This document shows, in pieces, positions 32,137 to 43,629 of a stretch of DNA of 64,000 nt. The position numbers were made by a program, and so were the translations under genes. Within the stretch, counting starts at the first letter, position 1. Each line of letters starts with the position of its first letter. Below the pieces are notes generated by a model that searched no databases, was not told the origin of the DNA, and was given only the letters and a program-made list of their open reading frames with translations. Source of the stretch: Panorpa germanica (Eukaryota; Arthropoda; Insecta; Mecoptera; Panorpidae); contig OY783208.1 in the NCBI GenBank assembly GCA_963678705.1, forward strand, positions 15,435,782-15,499,781, given 5' to 3'.

Positions 32137-35100
32137 CTAAATTTTATAATGTTTATGTGCTAAAGTACTTATACCATCAGTTAATACATATCTTTTATTA
32201 TCATTTCCACTAAGACCTACTTTACTTATCATTTGAGTATAAATTGTATGATTAATAGATTTAAAGGTATTCATTGTGATCAATAATATGTTATCCTGAG
32301 ATAAACAATTTACATAATCTTTAATATTGAATTTGTTTACAATATTTTTCTTAATTCCTTTTGCTTTAGCTGTGCATGAACCCTCAATATCAATTGCATA
32401 CATTTTTGACCTTAACCCAACAAACTCCCAAATTATACTACTCGCGCATTCATCTTTCATTAAGCCTAATTTAGCTTTGTTCATTAAAGGTAATGAAAAT
32501 TCATTATTAAATGGATAATTAGATGTATCAAATTTATCTAGATTACACTTAATATCGTCATATATATCATCTGTTTTAATTTGATATATTAATGAATCTG
32601 TATCTGTATACAACAATTTAGCATTACCTTTATAGATTTTTTTGATGAAATCATAATGAAAATCGTATATTAAAGTTTTTGATATATCAAGTACACTTAA
32701 TCCTAAATACAATGGTTTATTATAAAAAACTTTAAGTTTTTGCATTTGAATAGCAACTAAGTTTTCATGAAATATAATACAACTATGATAGTTTGGTTTA
32801 CTTATAAGTGTATTAGCACCCATTGTTTTTCCTATATTATCCCAATGAGTTATTAACTTTACATCGACACGTTTATCTACATTTTCCATTGTTTTACCAT
32901 AAACTGAATTATTCATTAATTTAAAAAAGTTTTTCTCAAATGTATTTGCAGAGTTCTTTCTTTTTAATGTATTTAGATCAATATAACTTTTTAACCAATC
33001 AGACTGTTTAAATTCCAAAATTCTATGAATTTTATCTATTTTCAGATTATTTTTAAGACATTGCTTTAACGATCTACTGTGAAGCACATAATTATACTTG
33101 TTATTTAGATTTGGTATTAATTTAACGTCATTTGTTTTAATGCAAGGTGGTTTAATATTTTCGGCACAGAAAGGTAGATCATTGTGTTCATCGTGCAAAT
33201 AATTAGGATATCTTAAATCGACTTCTAATATATAACCAACATCTGAGTTATCTTCAATAGCTTTTACATTAAATGTTTGTAATTTATATGTATCTAACCA
33301 TTTAAATCCCTCATGTGGTTAATATTGACTCATAGCCCAACCATATAAGTTATTTGCATCCCAATACATTAAATATTGAGAATCTTTATTTGAATCATAA
33401 TTGGACATATATTTATTATTTGCAATTCCATGTCTGTGAGAGCATTGTGATATTCCACCTCTTATACCTTTTTTAATAAAATGTAACATATCAATATCTG
33501 TTAAAAGTTCTAATTCAATACTTGTATACTTTAACATAGCATCCCAAGAAAGTCCTGGTGCTGTATAATATTGACAGGGATCTAAATTATATGTTTAATA
33601 GCACACATCTCGAAAATTTTCAAAAATATCTGTTAACAACAGAACATCGATCTTTAAATATAAGTCTGAATATTCCCCCAATGTTTTCAATTCAAATGCA
33701 TACCAAACCATTTTGGCATGATTGTAATCATCGTCAGATATATTACAGCCATTAAGTGAGCTATAAAAATTATTTTGAGATGGCAAGTCAGATTCATTAA
33801 GCATATCCCTACTATTTACATATTCATAAGGAAATACACCTTTACGTTTTAATAAATTGAAATGATTTTCATTCGGATAGAATTTTTTTAATTCGAAAAA
33901 TTGTTCTGATAATAAATTTTTTGCAAGTGTTTCTAAACTAGAATGCATAAATCGTAAAGAATCAATAAATCTAAGTTTAATATAGCAGTTATGAACTTTA
34001 TCATTTTTATCGACTTTTGATTCCACCAAAATATGTTTCGTAAAAGATATATACTTTTCCTTATTTTCTGGAATAACTTCAATTTTTTCACTATCATTAC
34101 CTAATTCTTTTACAATTATATGGCTATCGTAATTACTTAAGTTATGGAATATGACAGGTATAAACTTTGGAATTGTAAATTTTAAATTGCAATGATTATG
34201 AGCAGCTCCTCGGTAATTACCAGTTAAATGACAATGATCTAACACTTTATCACCATTGAGGATACCTTCACAAATATGGCAAATAGAAGCTTCATCATAT
34301 TCCTGTTTTTGCCAATCAGATAATTTATTTAAAGGCTTCACTTTATTTAAGACTTTATAAATTTGTTTAGCGTCTTCAGTTATTGTTTCAATAAGTACTT
34401 TAACGCAATTAATACCTCTGTACGTAACAAACTTACTTAAGGAATCATTAAAGGAACATTTAATATAATAAGCAAAAGAATATGGTTCATGAATTTAAAT
34501 ATTATTTGAAAATAATGTATTAGTTTCAGGATAACAAGTACTAATGGGTTTTAATAATGTTTCAAAATCTCCATATATCACAAATGGAACGCGTAATTGA
34601 TTCTTATGATTATCGAATTTTAAAATGTTTTGAGATATCATATTACTCAATTTATCTTTAGCGTTATACTTAGAAGGAAGGATTGTATATATCTTATTGC
34701 AATCATATTCTAAATGTCTATTTAACTGATCTTCTGTGTTAAAAAATGAAAAGCATCCATCACACAAAAATTGGTTACTAGTATGCTTAGTAAATTGACT
34801 TCTTATTAATCTTGATATATTTTTAATCCAACAATAATGTCCATTACTCAAATCTTCAATATACAATAAATTAACATGTTCTTTCTTCTTTTTAGATGTA
34901 TAATGCAACGGTCCCACAATGAAATTATTTTTAAGTCCATAAACATTCACACTTATATCATTATTCTTCTCAAATGTTCTAATATCTTTTAATTTCATCG
35001 GTAATTCTATACCATTTGAATTAAGTACTTTTGAATAATGTGGATATGATGTAACTCTATCCATACTTTTTGATGCTGGATACAATGCTGAAGTTATAGC

Positions 35101-35544
35101 CCACATAAAGCAAGGTTGATCATTATTTACTACATTTACTATAGCCTTTTTATCTTTAACTTTCTTGGGTAAATCAATATAAGATGATCCCCGCAAAGGA
35201 TTATATCTGTTAATATTTATTTCCAAATGCATTATTTCCTTAAGACTCCATCCTGAATCACGTTCTTGAAATTCTTCACTTTTTATTTCAATAACATTTG
35301 TAAAATTATTATATATTTCCTTTAGATCCATGGATTTATTAATCACTTTATTTTTAGTGTTAAAAGATTTTATATCAATTAATAACTCCTCATCTTTATT
35401 ATATTTTACATATAAACCAAATAATTCAATATTTACTTTAATTGTAATAAATTCTTTTAAATACTTTTCCAATAATACGAATACTTTATTTTTATGTTCG
35501 TTGAGATTATGTTCGTTTAAGCAAAACCAAATCATTATTTGCAA
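32137..35544 (-). pseudogene. polB: Type-B DNA polymerase (A family), nearly complete copy in C
   Basis: The best A-family polymerase in the window: one minus-strand frame of about 1,136 codons with only three internal stops (34495-34497, 33595-33597, 33319-33321). Domains from the N-terminus: a region with 'NNDQPCFMWAITSALYP' and 'PLHYTSKKKKEHVNLLYI' (fold unknown, possibly thiol-protease-like), a zinc finger 'CDGCFSFFNTEDQLNRHLEYD', Exo I 'FVIYGDFETLL', an endonuclease-VII-like block 'CHICEGILNGDKVLDHCHLT', Exo II 'NLSNYDSHII', motif A '[14 protein letters not shown]', motif B '[15 protein letters not shown]' and motif C 'YTDTDSLIY'. The first codons (35544 to about 35500) come from the joined B-family sequence, so the true N-terminus is lost. 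At least two of the stops look like single-base changes relative to the copies in A. Confidence 0.93.
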
Positions 35545-35807
35545 AAGGGTATACTCCTAACTGGGGTACCGAAATATTTACTATATCAAAAGTACAACTA
35601 ACTAATCCAGTCACATATTTACTTAATGATTCTCTTGGCCAATCAATTGCAGGCGCGTTTTACGAACAAGAAATACAAAAAACAAAATATTCAGATATAT
35701 ATCTAGTTGAGAAAGTTTTACAGAAAAAAGGAAAAAGAGTTTTTGTAAAGTGGTTAGGTTTAGATAAATCTCATAACAGTTGGATAGATGCTAAAAATAT
35801 TGTATAA
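35502..35807 (+). pseudogene. Integrase C-terminal fragment with chromodomain (B family)
   Basis: The last about 90 codons of the B-family integrase, matching 57890-58192 almost exactly. It covers the end of the SH3-like part ('NWGTEIFTISKVQL', 'NPVTYLLNDSLGQSI') and the chromodomain ('DIYLVEKVLQKKGKRVFVKW'), then TAA. It begins inside the word GAGATTATGTTCGTTTAAGC at the join with the A-family polymerase. Everything upstream, including the catalytic core, is missing. Confidence 0.9.
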
Positions 35808-35872
35808 CATTTTAAATAAATAAAACTATTGGTTATTATAAATATGTATTTATTTTTACATTAAAAATATAC

Positions 35873-37744
35873 TTATAACAATAAATCGCTCTCACTAAAA
35901 CTATCAAAACCCAAAGGCAAAGTATCGGTACTATTTTTTATAATACACCGTTTATCATCAAAAGGACTTAAAGCAATTTTTGTTTGCTTAATAGAGTACA
36001 CATTATGCAATTTTGAAACTATTCCTCTTTGAGTACAGTTTTTTTCATTTAAAGTTCTTAAACAATTTTCATAATCTTCAAAAGAAATATGGTTTTTTTA
36101 CTACACTTGTCTTTATTCCTTTTATTTTTTTTATAATATCATTATTATTAACTTTTATTGTATACATTTTCGATCTTAGTCCTATAAAGTGAGTCATAAT
36201 TTTACCGTTATTTTCATCCTTCATTAAACCCAATACCTTTTCATTTACACGGGGAATATTATATTGATTGTTTTCTTTATAATCACTTGTATCAAACTTA
36301 CTTATATCGCGTTTTATAGTTTCATAAATATCTGATGTGATAATTTCATATATTAACGAGTCAGTATCAATATATAATAACTTTAAATTATTATTAAAAA
36401 ATTCTTTTTGCATATAATTATAATGAAAATCATACATTACTGTTTTAGATAAATCTAATATTGAAAAGCCAACATATATAGGTTTATTAAATGTAATATT
36501 AAGTTTTAACAGTTCAATAGCCACAACATTTTTATTAAAAATTGTTCGTTGTAATAAGAAATACGCTATGATCTTATACTGACTGCATCCGCAGATACAT
36601 CCCAACAAAAATGAAATTTTATTTTATTGTCGCATTCCTCATTATTACTTTCAACAACATCTTCTTCATCCTCTTCTTCTTCTACTACTTCAAATTCATA
36701 ATCACTTTGAATCATTAATAAATGAATATGTTTACTTTCATATGTTTTACTAACATATACAGGAACAGTTACAAATATTTTCTTGCTCTTTTTTAAAATA
36801 TACACATTGATTGATATATTATTTAGTTTCTCAAATTTTGATATTTGGGATAACGTCATTGGAAATTTTACACCATTTAAATTAAGACAATTTACATATC
36901 TCTTATAAGACGACACTTTTTCAGCATTATATTTTGCAGGATAAAGCGCTGATAATACTGCCCATACAAAACATTTATCATCCTCATTCTGAACATTTAT
37001 TACAGCCTTTTTTCGTTTTATTTCAACTGGTAAGTCAATAAATGATGAACCATAAAATGGAACAAATTGATTTATATTTACTATCATATTCACTATTTTA
37101 TATAGAGCCCATCCACTTTGATTTTCTTGAAAAGTTTCTAAATCTTTTAATACAACATCAATAACATTTTCCTTATACCAATGTTTTAAATCTGTTGATA
37201 CAAAAATTTCATTATTTTTAGTATTAAAATATTTGTATTCAAATATATGTTCTTCTTCTTTAGCTAATGGTAAAACAAATTCACCACAAAATATTACGTT
37301 AACTTTTAAAGCACTATATTTTTTTAAAGCATTTTTAATTCTAGATGCAAACATATAAAATGCATCGTTTAAAAATTGTAATGGATCAATATGACTTAAA
37401 TTATTTAACACTCCTGTTCTAACACGTCCTTTAAATGATGAATTTATTTCCTGCCATTTAATCCGATCACTACGTTATATACTATTTATAGTTCCTCCTC
37501 CAACTTTTTGTTTATTTTCTAACAATGTTTGAAAATATTTTAAGACACTTATATTGCTTTCAATGCTTCGCTTATATCCAATTGAATAGGTATTTTTATT
37601 ATTTTTTAATAACTTATTTAACAAATTTATATATATTTTATTATAATCAGACCACTTTTTCCACTGAATACTTAAATAATTTGAACTATTCAAATGTTCA
37701 ATAATTGTTCTCATATGCTTAATAATCTTACAACCGTTATCCAT
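35873..37744 (-). pseudogene. polB: Type-B DNA polymerase (B family), internally deleted copy in C
   Basis: Starts at 37744 ('MDNGCKIIKHMRTIIEHLNS'). It has a stop in the linker (about 37475), then runs to 'KIKFHFCW' near 36609. The intact equivalents in B continue 'IKNLSRL', but here about 680 codons (zinc finger, exonuclease, endonuclease-VII-like block, motifs A and B) are gone. A 37-bp filler (36552-36588), also present at 38458-38494, sits at the join. The frame then resumes with '[10 protein letters not shown]', motif C '[12 protein letters not shown]' and the C-terminus. A one-base insertion near 36094 spoils the last stretch. It is informative because it keeps the segment before motif C that both arms of B have lost. 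Confidence 0.9.
36552..36588. repeat. 37-bp filler at a deletion join in C
   Basis: Identical to 38458-38494, just inside the terminal repeat of the same element. It sits exactly between the two ends of the polymerase deletion. It reads as DNA copied from elsewhere in the element during repair or strand switching. Confidence 0.85.
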
Positions 37745-37853
37745 TTTAAATAATATATTTCAGTTTAAAAATCAAAATATAAATCACAATTGTTTTTAAA
37801 AGTTCATTTATTTATAGAATTTTACATAAAAAAAAAATGCATTAATCACTATG

Positions 37854-38210
37854 TTATACTTTTACAATTTCGTCATCAGAGTCTAACACTTCTACAATTT
37901 CATCGTCAGAGTCTAATATTTTAATAACTTCATTATCATCGTCTAATAATTCTATGATTTCCACATCATAATCTTCTTCCTGTATTTCAATTTCTTCGTG
38001 ACCTATTATTATTTCATCAGCATAACTCTCTATAATTTTCTCGTATGTCTTCTTTTCTTCATCCGTCATATCCTCTGGATCACAGTCATCTATATCAAAA
38101 TCGTCAGTTATATCCTGCACATAATATCTATCTTCACTATCAATGCCGACGCGTATATCCCCCGAATCCAACAACCATGTTACGTCTGGAATATTCTTAA
38201 ATCCGTTCAT
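37854..38210 (-). CDS. Small acidic protein with tandem SUMO-interaction-like motifs
   Basis: An intact 118-residue ORF between PolB and the terminus of C, on the same strand as PolB. It starts at ATG 38210 and stops at 37854. The N-terminus has 'DVTWLLDSGDIRVGIDSEDR', and the middle is very acidic. The C-terminus is a ladder of short hydrophobic runs each followed by acid: 'VEIIELLDDD' (83-92), 'EVIKILDSDDE' (94-104), 'EIVEVLDSDDE' (104-114), 'EIVKV'. This is the pattern of SUMO-interaction motifs (V/I-x-V/I-V/I or reversed, plus Ser/Asp/Glu). Both arms of B keep only the last 87 bp of it. Inferred: binding to SUMO or SUMO-coated chromatin, perhaps to steer the element or counter defence. 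It could also simply be an acidic histone- or DNA-mimic protein. Confidence 0.65.
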   Translation of the reverse strand: MNGFKNIPDVTWLLDSGDIRVGIDSEDRYYVQDITDDFDIDDCDPEDMTDEEKKTYEKIIESYADEIIIGHEEIEIQEEDYDVEIIELLDDDNEVIKILDSDDEIVEVLDSDDEIVKV

Positions 38211-38439
38211 ACTATTAAACTTTAGTTTGAACTAAGAAAACATTACTCTGTAATTACATCTAAACATCATCTCTATTTAAGTGACATTTATACATGAATT
38301 TACCATCTCTACCACTCCATATTAAATCCCACCTCCACCAACAGAATCCCGTTACATATGCATACATGCATCAAAATGCATAAGTGGGAATATATATGAG
38401 TATATACTTGCAGTAGTACCAACTATGTCTTTTTAACGT

Positions 38440-38797
38440 AATCATAATTACAACTAATAATAAGAAATACGCTATGATCTTATACTGACTGCATTAATAC
38501 TTATTATCGCTATCTCACTCTTTCATATTACTGCTTTCTCACTCATATCCTAGGATATTAAAGAGACTGTACCTAGAGATAAAGTCTGTAATGAGGTCAT
38601 CATCTTCTAAACCAATCACAACACAGCTTATCCAAACTAGCCACTTACCCCTCACTTCTCACCACACTATTACACCACACATTGTCTAGCCACGCCCCCT
38701 TCTTCATATCGTGACCTATATGCATCCCCACCCCAATTATTTCCAACTCAACCAACTCAACTCAAATTTAAGCCAGAACCCGCTTTCTTCATCTACT
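38440..38797 (-). repeat. Element C terminal repeat (right end)
   Basis: Matches the ends of B closely (TATCTCACTCTTTCATATTA, the CCTAGGATATTAAAGAGACT region, GCCACGCCCCC, GTGACCTATATGCATCCCCA). The outermost 16-18 bases differ from A and B except for the AGTAG tip. CTTACC follows at 38798. Confidence 0.88.
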
Positions 38798-38859
38798 CTT
38801 ACCGTTTACCTAAAAATTGTAAAAATCATTTTTATTGACTTTTGACCTTGAATAACTTT

Positions 38860-38965
38860 TTATGCAAATGTTCGATCAGTGAGGACTTTTAGTATTTTAT
38901 TTGATATAATGTCCCTAAGGTGTGTACCAACTTTCAGCTCTATGCGAAATATAGCTTATTTACCC
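38860..38965. repeat. Dispersed repeat, copy 2
   Basis: Counterpart of 30112-30218. It lies just outside element C and just before the lipase-type exon. Confidence 0.75.
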
Positions 38966-39059
38966 CTATTTTATTGTTAATTTTGACCGAAATAATATAT
39001 GATTTATAGCTAGTTTGGTTTGACAATTGGATATAACCTTAAATATATCTTATTTATAG

Positions 39060-39225
39060 TTTCCTGTTCGCGTAGCCGGGCTCACGAATTATTTGTTGAT
39101 TCCATAAGACATTACCGTCGACCATTTACATCAACCCGGTGCAAAACTTTTCAACAAATTTTGGATAATAATTGTGTTGCTTCTGGAAGGCCCGCTAATA
39201 TGGGTGGAATTAGCACCAAGCAGGG
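39060..39225 (+). CDS. Lipase-type exon (pancreatic lipase/PLA1-like family, C-terminal part)
   Basis: Encodes 'SCSRSRAHELFVDSIRHYRR' followed by 'TRCKTFQQILDNNCVASGRP' and 'NMGG'. This is the C-terminal block of the animal lipase-like family (secreted lipases, phospholipase A1-like and yolk-protein relatives): C-S-x-x-R-A-x-E-x-F-x-x-S-I, then two Cys that pair, then the M-G motif. The acceptor is TTTATAG at 39059 (phase 1) and the donor is GG|GTAGTT after 39225, so the TAG right after is intronic. The catalytic Ser exon (GHSLGAH type) was not found in the window. The missing 5' exons may lie beyond element C, be destroyed, or be absent. It could be an isolated relic exon. Confidence 0.62.
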
Positions 39226-42200
39226 GTAGTTTTATTTCTAATGTGTTATTGATTCTAAAATACTTATGTTTTAAATATTTTTTTGTACAAAAATTAAATT
39301 ATGACAGTCTAAGATTCAACTTCGTGATTACTACGTTCATCTTTTATTTATTCAAAATATAATTTTTATAGGTAATGGGCTTGTGTCCTCATTTTTTAGT
39401 GGTCGATTTTTCAATTGTTGATTAAAATTGATGTTAATAAATGTGTATTGGTGTGTCTATTTTATTAAATATCTAAATATTGACGAAGATGTAGCAATTA
39501 AAAGTTTGAATTGTAGCTTTAGCGCTAGAAATGGTCAACCATATTTGTATGACGTGAAATGCATTTTAACGTCCGTTATTTGTATTGTAGGTCCATGCAG
39601 TGGTTATGTTTTGTAGCTGTTATAAGTCAAATAATCAAGTCAAGTCAAAAAATAATAGGTTTTTATTTTATTTAACCCTGCTAAGGCAGACATAATATTT
39701 AAATTTTATTTTTCCTTGAAATAACTGTAAATAATATTTGATATTTTGATATATAAATACATATAGCAGATATTTATGAGCTGTAAGGTTGGCAGCGATT
39801 ATGATGTCACATGCATTTGAAATTTGTACAACGTTAAATCCCTTTAATAATTAAAGAGACAAAATGACTTTTTTAATTGTTACTATCTCTTAACATATAA
39901 GGAGTTATTAAAAAATAACTGAACATTTGAGGTTCTAGTAACCCACTCTATCTATTATAAAAATTAGGACATAGGACACAAGCCCATTAATAATAACAAA
40001 TACGATTTAGCCAGGTTGCTTTGCTAAATATGGCAACACTTACTTTTAATTCAAATTTGTTTATCAACTTTATGCACTTGTTTTGAAGATAAAATGTAAT
40101 TCAATTTAAAAAGAGAAATTTTCGGTTGACGTTTCTCGCTCGGTAGGAACACTTTGCCAACCAAGTGCAAAACGGTTATAGTGGTTTTCGGGCGTGCAAA
40201 ATTATTTGATTAAATATAGTATAAGTGTCTTTGTAATATGTCTAAATATTTTTTTGTACAATCGTAACTGGCACTACAAATACATATACAATACATATAA
40301 CAATATATAAATTATAAAAATACATATATAAATGAATTTTTTTTAGTGTTGCTGGTGTTTATTATTTGACAACCAAAGATTCACCCCACTTCGCTGAAGA
40401 ACAAAAATTGATAACTATAACTGGATGAGTTGTTTTTGCAAAACTTTCTCTGTATTGTACTTTATACTTTTTCTCTATCTTCTTTCCGTAAAAATCACTC
40501 GATTTACTCAAAAGTGCTTTTCCTGAAAATTTTACGAAAATTTACGAGTAGAGAAATCGAGCAAAAAGGTGAACATTTGCACGTCGACAATTTAGCTTGC
40601 GAATGTACGATCGAACAGTAATTTTAATGATTTTTATTAGTTATCACTGTTTCAGACAAGAGTATTTAATAAAAATTGTGTGGTTTGTTTTATTTTTCTA
40701 GAAATGTCAAAAAAATAAATATTTTTTGAAGTTAACCTAAAAGATTTCTGTTACTTTTTATTGCGCTTTATATTAATTTAATAAAAATGACATCTCTAAG
40801 AAGTATGGCTTTAAGTAATTTAGCTATGCTTGAAGAAACGGAGTTAAATTTTATGTAAAATGAAATACAGTTAAGAAAATACAACCATTAGAATCAGAAA
40901 CTAGACGTAGCCAAAACACTTAATTAACAGATTTTATTTATAATAGAATATACTGTTTATTTATTAATAAAATTAGAAATAGTATGTTGTGTTTATTTTT
41001 AAAGAATCTTATTAAAATAAGTGCTGTTTTTTTAATCTATCGTAATTTAACAAATAAAATGTATTCTAATATTCTATTAATGCATATAATTTTAAAAATT
41101 CAATTGTTAAATGATTAAAAGTTCTAAAAAATTAATAAATAGGAGAATATGTAAACTATTATGCAAACTCTGTATTCAATATTAGATTTGTACAATACTA
41201 AGATAAATGCTTCTTTTAAAATCCAGAAAAAGAGTAGAAATAATAGTTTAACCAGATAATGATATCCAACTTACAAGAAATATTTAAATTAATTTAAATT
41301 TCCCGCATTTTGCTGGTCTACAAAACGTTCTACACAATATATTCAATCGATTGGAGAATGTTAGTTTTGATCGTATTCAGAAATAGTGTTTTCAATTGTG
41401 ATCAAATCTTACTTCACTCGTTTCCATTGAATCTGTTCGATTGCGAACATTGCTCGCAACATTCAGGAATAGGGCCCCAGACATAAGCTTTGTAATGAGA
41501 CTAAGATAATTATACAACTTAAGTTACTTCGATTGATATTGTAGTGGTAAACATGTAATAAATAATACTTTATAATTCAAATAAAACTATAATAAAAAAT
41601 ACGAGCATGAGAATGAATGAGCAGTGCTCATTGAGTACTCGTTACTGACTTGATTTGTTGCTTGCAAGGCAAAGGCGTGTGACATGTACAGAACCTACTT
41701 AGGCTAAACGCAGGAACAGGGTACTATCAGTTAGTGTAAAATTCTTCAAGCCAGCTAGAGACACTACATAGCCATCTCATGTGTCCTGTGCTCAAGAACC
41801 CCATATGTTAATTCTCAGAATTTCTTTAGAGTGTAATTATGCTTCTCTCTCTGTCTTATGTAATTAGTTGTGCCATCTCATTAGCGCATGTGTTTCTTAA
41901 GAGTAGGTAGAGATCATTATGTAAGTTGCTGGGGGTGTCCACTTGTTAACCTAAATAATGGACCTAGCATATTTTAATATCAATAATACTATGAAATTTG
42001 AGTAACCACATTGAAAGAAATTGTAATAAATCTGCGTGATGAACTCCCGCGGATTACATCGAACTGTAGCAACTGTACATCGAATGTCGTTGTCTCTACG
42101 TTAACACACCGAGCAAACCTATTGTTATTACATTTGTTCACAATGCAAGTACAGAAAAAGCTGCAATGGGATCCAAATCCGACCAATCAGAAAAAACGAT

Positions 42201-42606
42201 AAACAGGGTCTCTACGATTGCCATCTATTGACCAGTTTCATCATTAAAAATACATTATAGGTAAATGTAATTTTATGTAGGCTTAAAGGCAATTGTGACT
42301 TATTAAAATTAAATTTTTCAGGGTTTATTTTAGCTGCAATAAAGGTTTATTTCAAACATGTTAGAAGAAGCTCTTCTCATGATTTTCCTTTTTTCACATT
42401 TATTGTTAAATAAACTAAATACCCCCCTTATACTACTCCACGTGGAGTTAATCTCCACAATGGATTTGTTTCGATGCATTTATTTTGTAAATTAATTTTA
42501 AATGTAATTTGCTAATGTAGGGAATAATATTAAATCTACAAATTAATCAAAGTCAGTATTTGAAAAAGTACAGTTGTGTTTTTGTTTCCACTGATAAAAT
42601 AATGAA
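39226..42606. other. Intergenic or intronic DNA without a supported gene
   Basis: 3.4 kb of AT-rich sequence with short open frames only. The following exon of the lipase-type gene was looked for and not found with confidence. An inverted GTCCCTTTAATT-type block lies near 39850. A frame at 42011-42202 has a faint chemosensory-protein look and was rejected. Confidence 0.45.
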
Positions 42607-42666
42607 ATGGCTACTATTCGCATGGTCGTCTTTATCGTTTTACTCTGTGAAGTAATTAAAATTAGG
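42607..42666 (+). CDS. Predicted Cys-rich secreted peptide, exon 1 (signal peptide)
   Basis: Twenty codons, 'MATIRMVVFIVLLCEVIKIR', ending AGG|GTAATT. Residues 6-17 form a short hydrophobic core, consistent with a signal peptide. An upstream ATG at 42603 is in another frame and stops within the exon. A 98-bp intron ending in a very strong pyrimidine tract and CAG (42667-42764) separates it from exon 2. The arrangement of a signal exon, a phase-0 intron and a Cys-rich exon is typical of insect secreted miniproteins. Confidence 0.5.
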
Positions 42667-42764
42667 GTAATTCTTTATTGCATGTTTCTACAATGTGTGC
42701 GTACAAAAACAAAAATTGTAGGTATTTTATATATAAATTTTGATTGTTTTTTTCTTTCTTTCAG

Positions 42765-42899
42765 TCCTACAACCGCACTTCATTTGGTTCGACTATTGAG
42801 GAATGCTATGATCACTGTCAACCTCAACTAAAAGTTGATTTCTCTATTTGTGTCGAAAAAAGTTATTGTTTTAATTTGCTAACCTGCTGTAATATATAA
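42765..42899 (+). CDS. Predicted Cys-rich secreted peptide, exon 2 (mature part)
   Basis: 44 codons after the acceptor TTTCTTTCTTTCAG, then TAA. The predicted mature part has six Cys in the order C-x3-C-x10-C-x5-C-x5-C-C ('EECYDHCQP', 'SICVEKSYCFNLLTCCNI'), enough for three disulphides in about 44 residues. Six-Cys frameworks occur in defensin-like, knottin-like and other secreted peptides, but this spacing does not match one I can name with confidence, so no function is assigned. The whole predicted protein is 64 residues. A clear AATAAA is not seen close downstream. This needs transcript evidence, since a short two-exon model can arise by chance. Confidence 0.5.
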   Translation, partial: SYNRTSFGSTIEECYDHCQPQLKVDFSICVEKSYCFNLLTCCNI

Positions 42900-43525
42900 G
42901 CTGTGCACTTTGTGTGCAGATAAGTTTGTCATGGTATCTTAAGTAAATTCATAAATATTTTTTTATTTTATGCGGTATAATACTATAATAATTGCTTTGT
43001 TATAAATACGGTGTTGTGTTCAATAACACCTTGTTACTTAGCTGCCGATTGTAGAGTTTGCTCCATTGAAGTGTTATTAATGCAATTAAGTATTTATTAA
43101 CGAAATGGGTGTTAAAACCCTGTAAACCACAAATGATTACGCAAGATATAATTATTAATCTACTACAAGAACACCAAGATCCAGATATGCGATTTGATGT
43201 CCAGGAAGATGTTAAATTTCTTTTTTTCACACGGATGTTACGTTAATACTTATTTGTTACAATACTAAAATAGAAATATTTGATTTAATATTTATTTGAT
43301 TGAAAACTATAATCAATAAATTAAAATTTTGAAAACTATAATGCAATAAAAATTTACAATAACTTTGATTACTTGAAAGAGTAAAACGATAAGGGCGACC
43401 ATGTGAATATTTTTTATTTTGTTTATTTTATCAGTGAAAATAAAAACACAACTTTACTTCTTCGAATACTGACTTTGAATAATTTGTAGATTTAATATTA
43501 TTCCCAGCATTAGTAAATTAGTCTC

Positions 43526-43528
<3 letters not shown>
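42900..43528. other. No gene seen
   Basis: AT-rich spacer. The short open frames here have no recognisable content. Confidence 0.5.
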
Positions 43529-43584
<56 letters not shown>

Positions 43585-43629
43585 GATATATATATATATA
43601 TATATAGATATATATATATATATATATAT
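43529..43629. repeat. (TA)n microsatellite
   Basis: About 100 bp of TA repeat with a few GTA and GATA interruptions. Confidence 0.97.

Larger units (their letters stand above)
31141..38797. mobile_element. Element C: composite half of a Maverick-like element
   Basis: The right terminus is intact (...CATCTACT at 38797, tip AGTAG when inverted, then the shared GGTTCTGGCTTAAATTT). Going left: an acidic SIM-like gene, a B-family PolB with a large internal deletion, a B-family integrase tail, an abrupt join near 35502-35520 to an A-family PolB on the minus strand, its 3' flank, a GA-rich hairpin and the 22-bp repeat array, where it ends. No left terminus was found, and CTTACC (38798-38803) has no matching partner followed by AGTAG upstream. 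It therefore looks like a recombinant of two families broken at the hinge array. Confidence 0.82.

Noticed and set aside
38990-39060. Paralogous introns explaining the repeat pair 30112/38860
   Set aside because: Homology stops before the acceptor sites and no second lipase exon follows copy 1, so a dispersed repeat is the simpler reading.
40430-40621. 63-residue ORF with a hydrophobic start
   Set aside because: Could pass as a signal peptide, but the rest has no Cys pattern or family likeness.
42011-42202. Faint chemosensory-protein likeness ('LRDELPRITSNCSNCT')
   Set aside because: Only one short block fits; the expected earlier Cys and later helix are missing and no splice site supports it.
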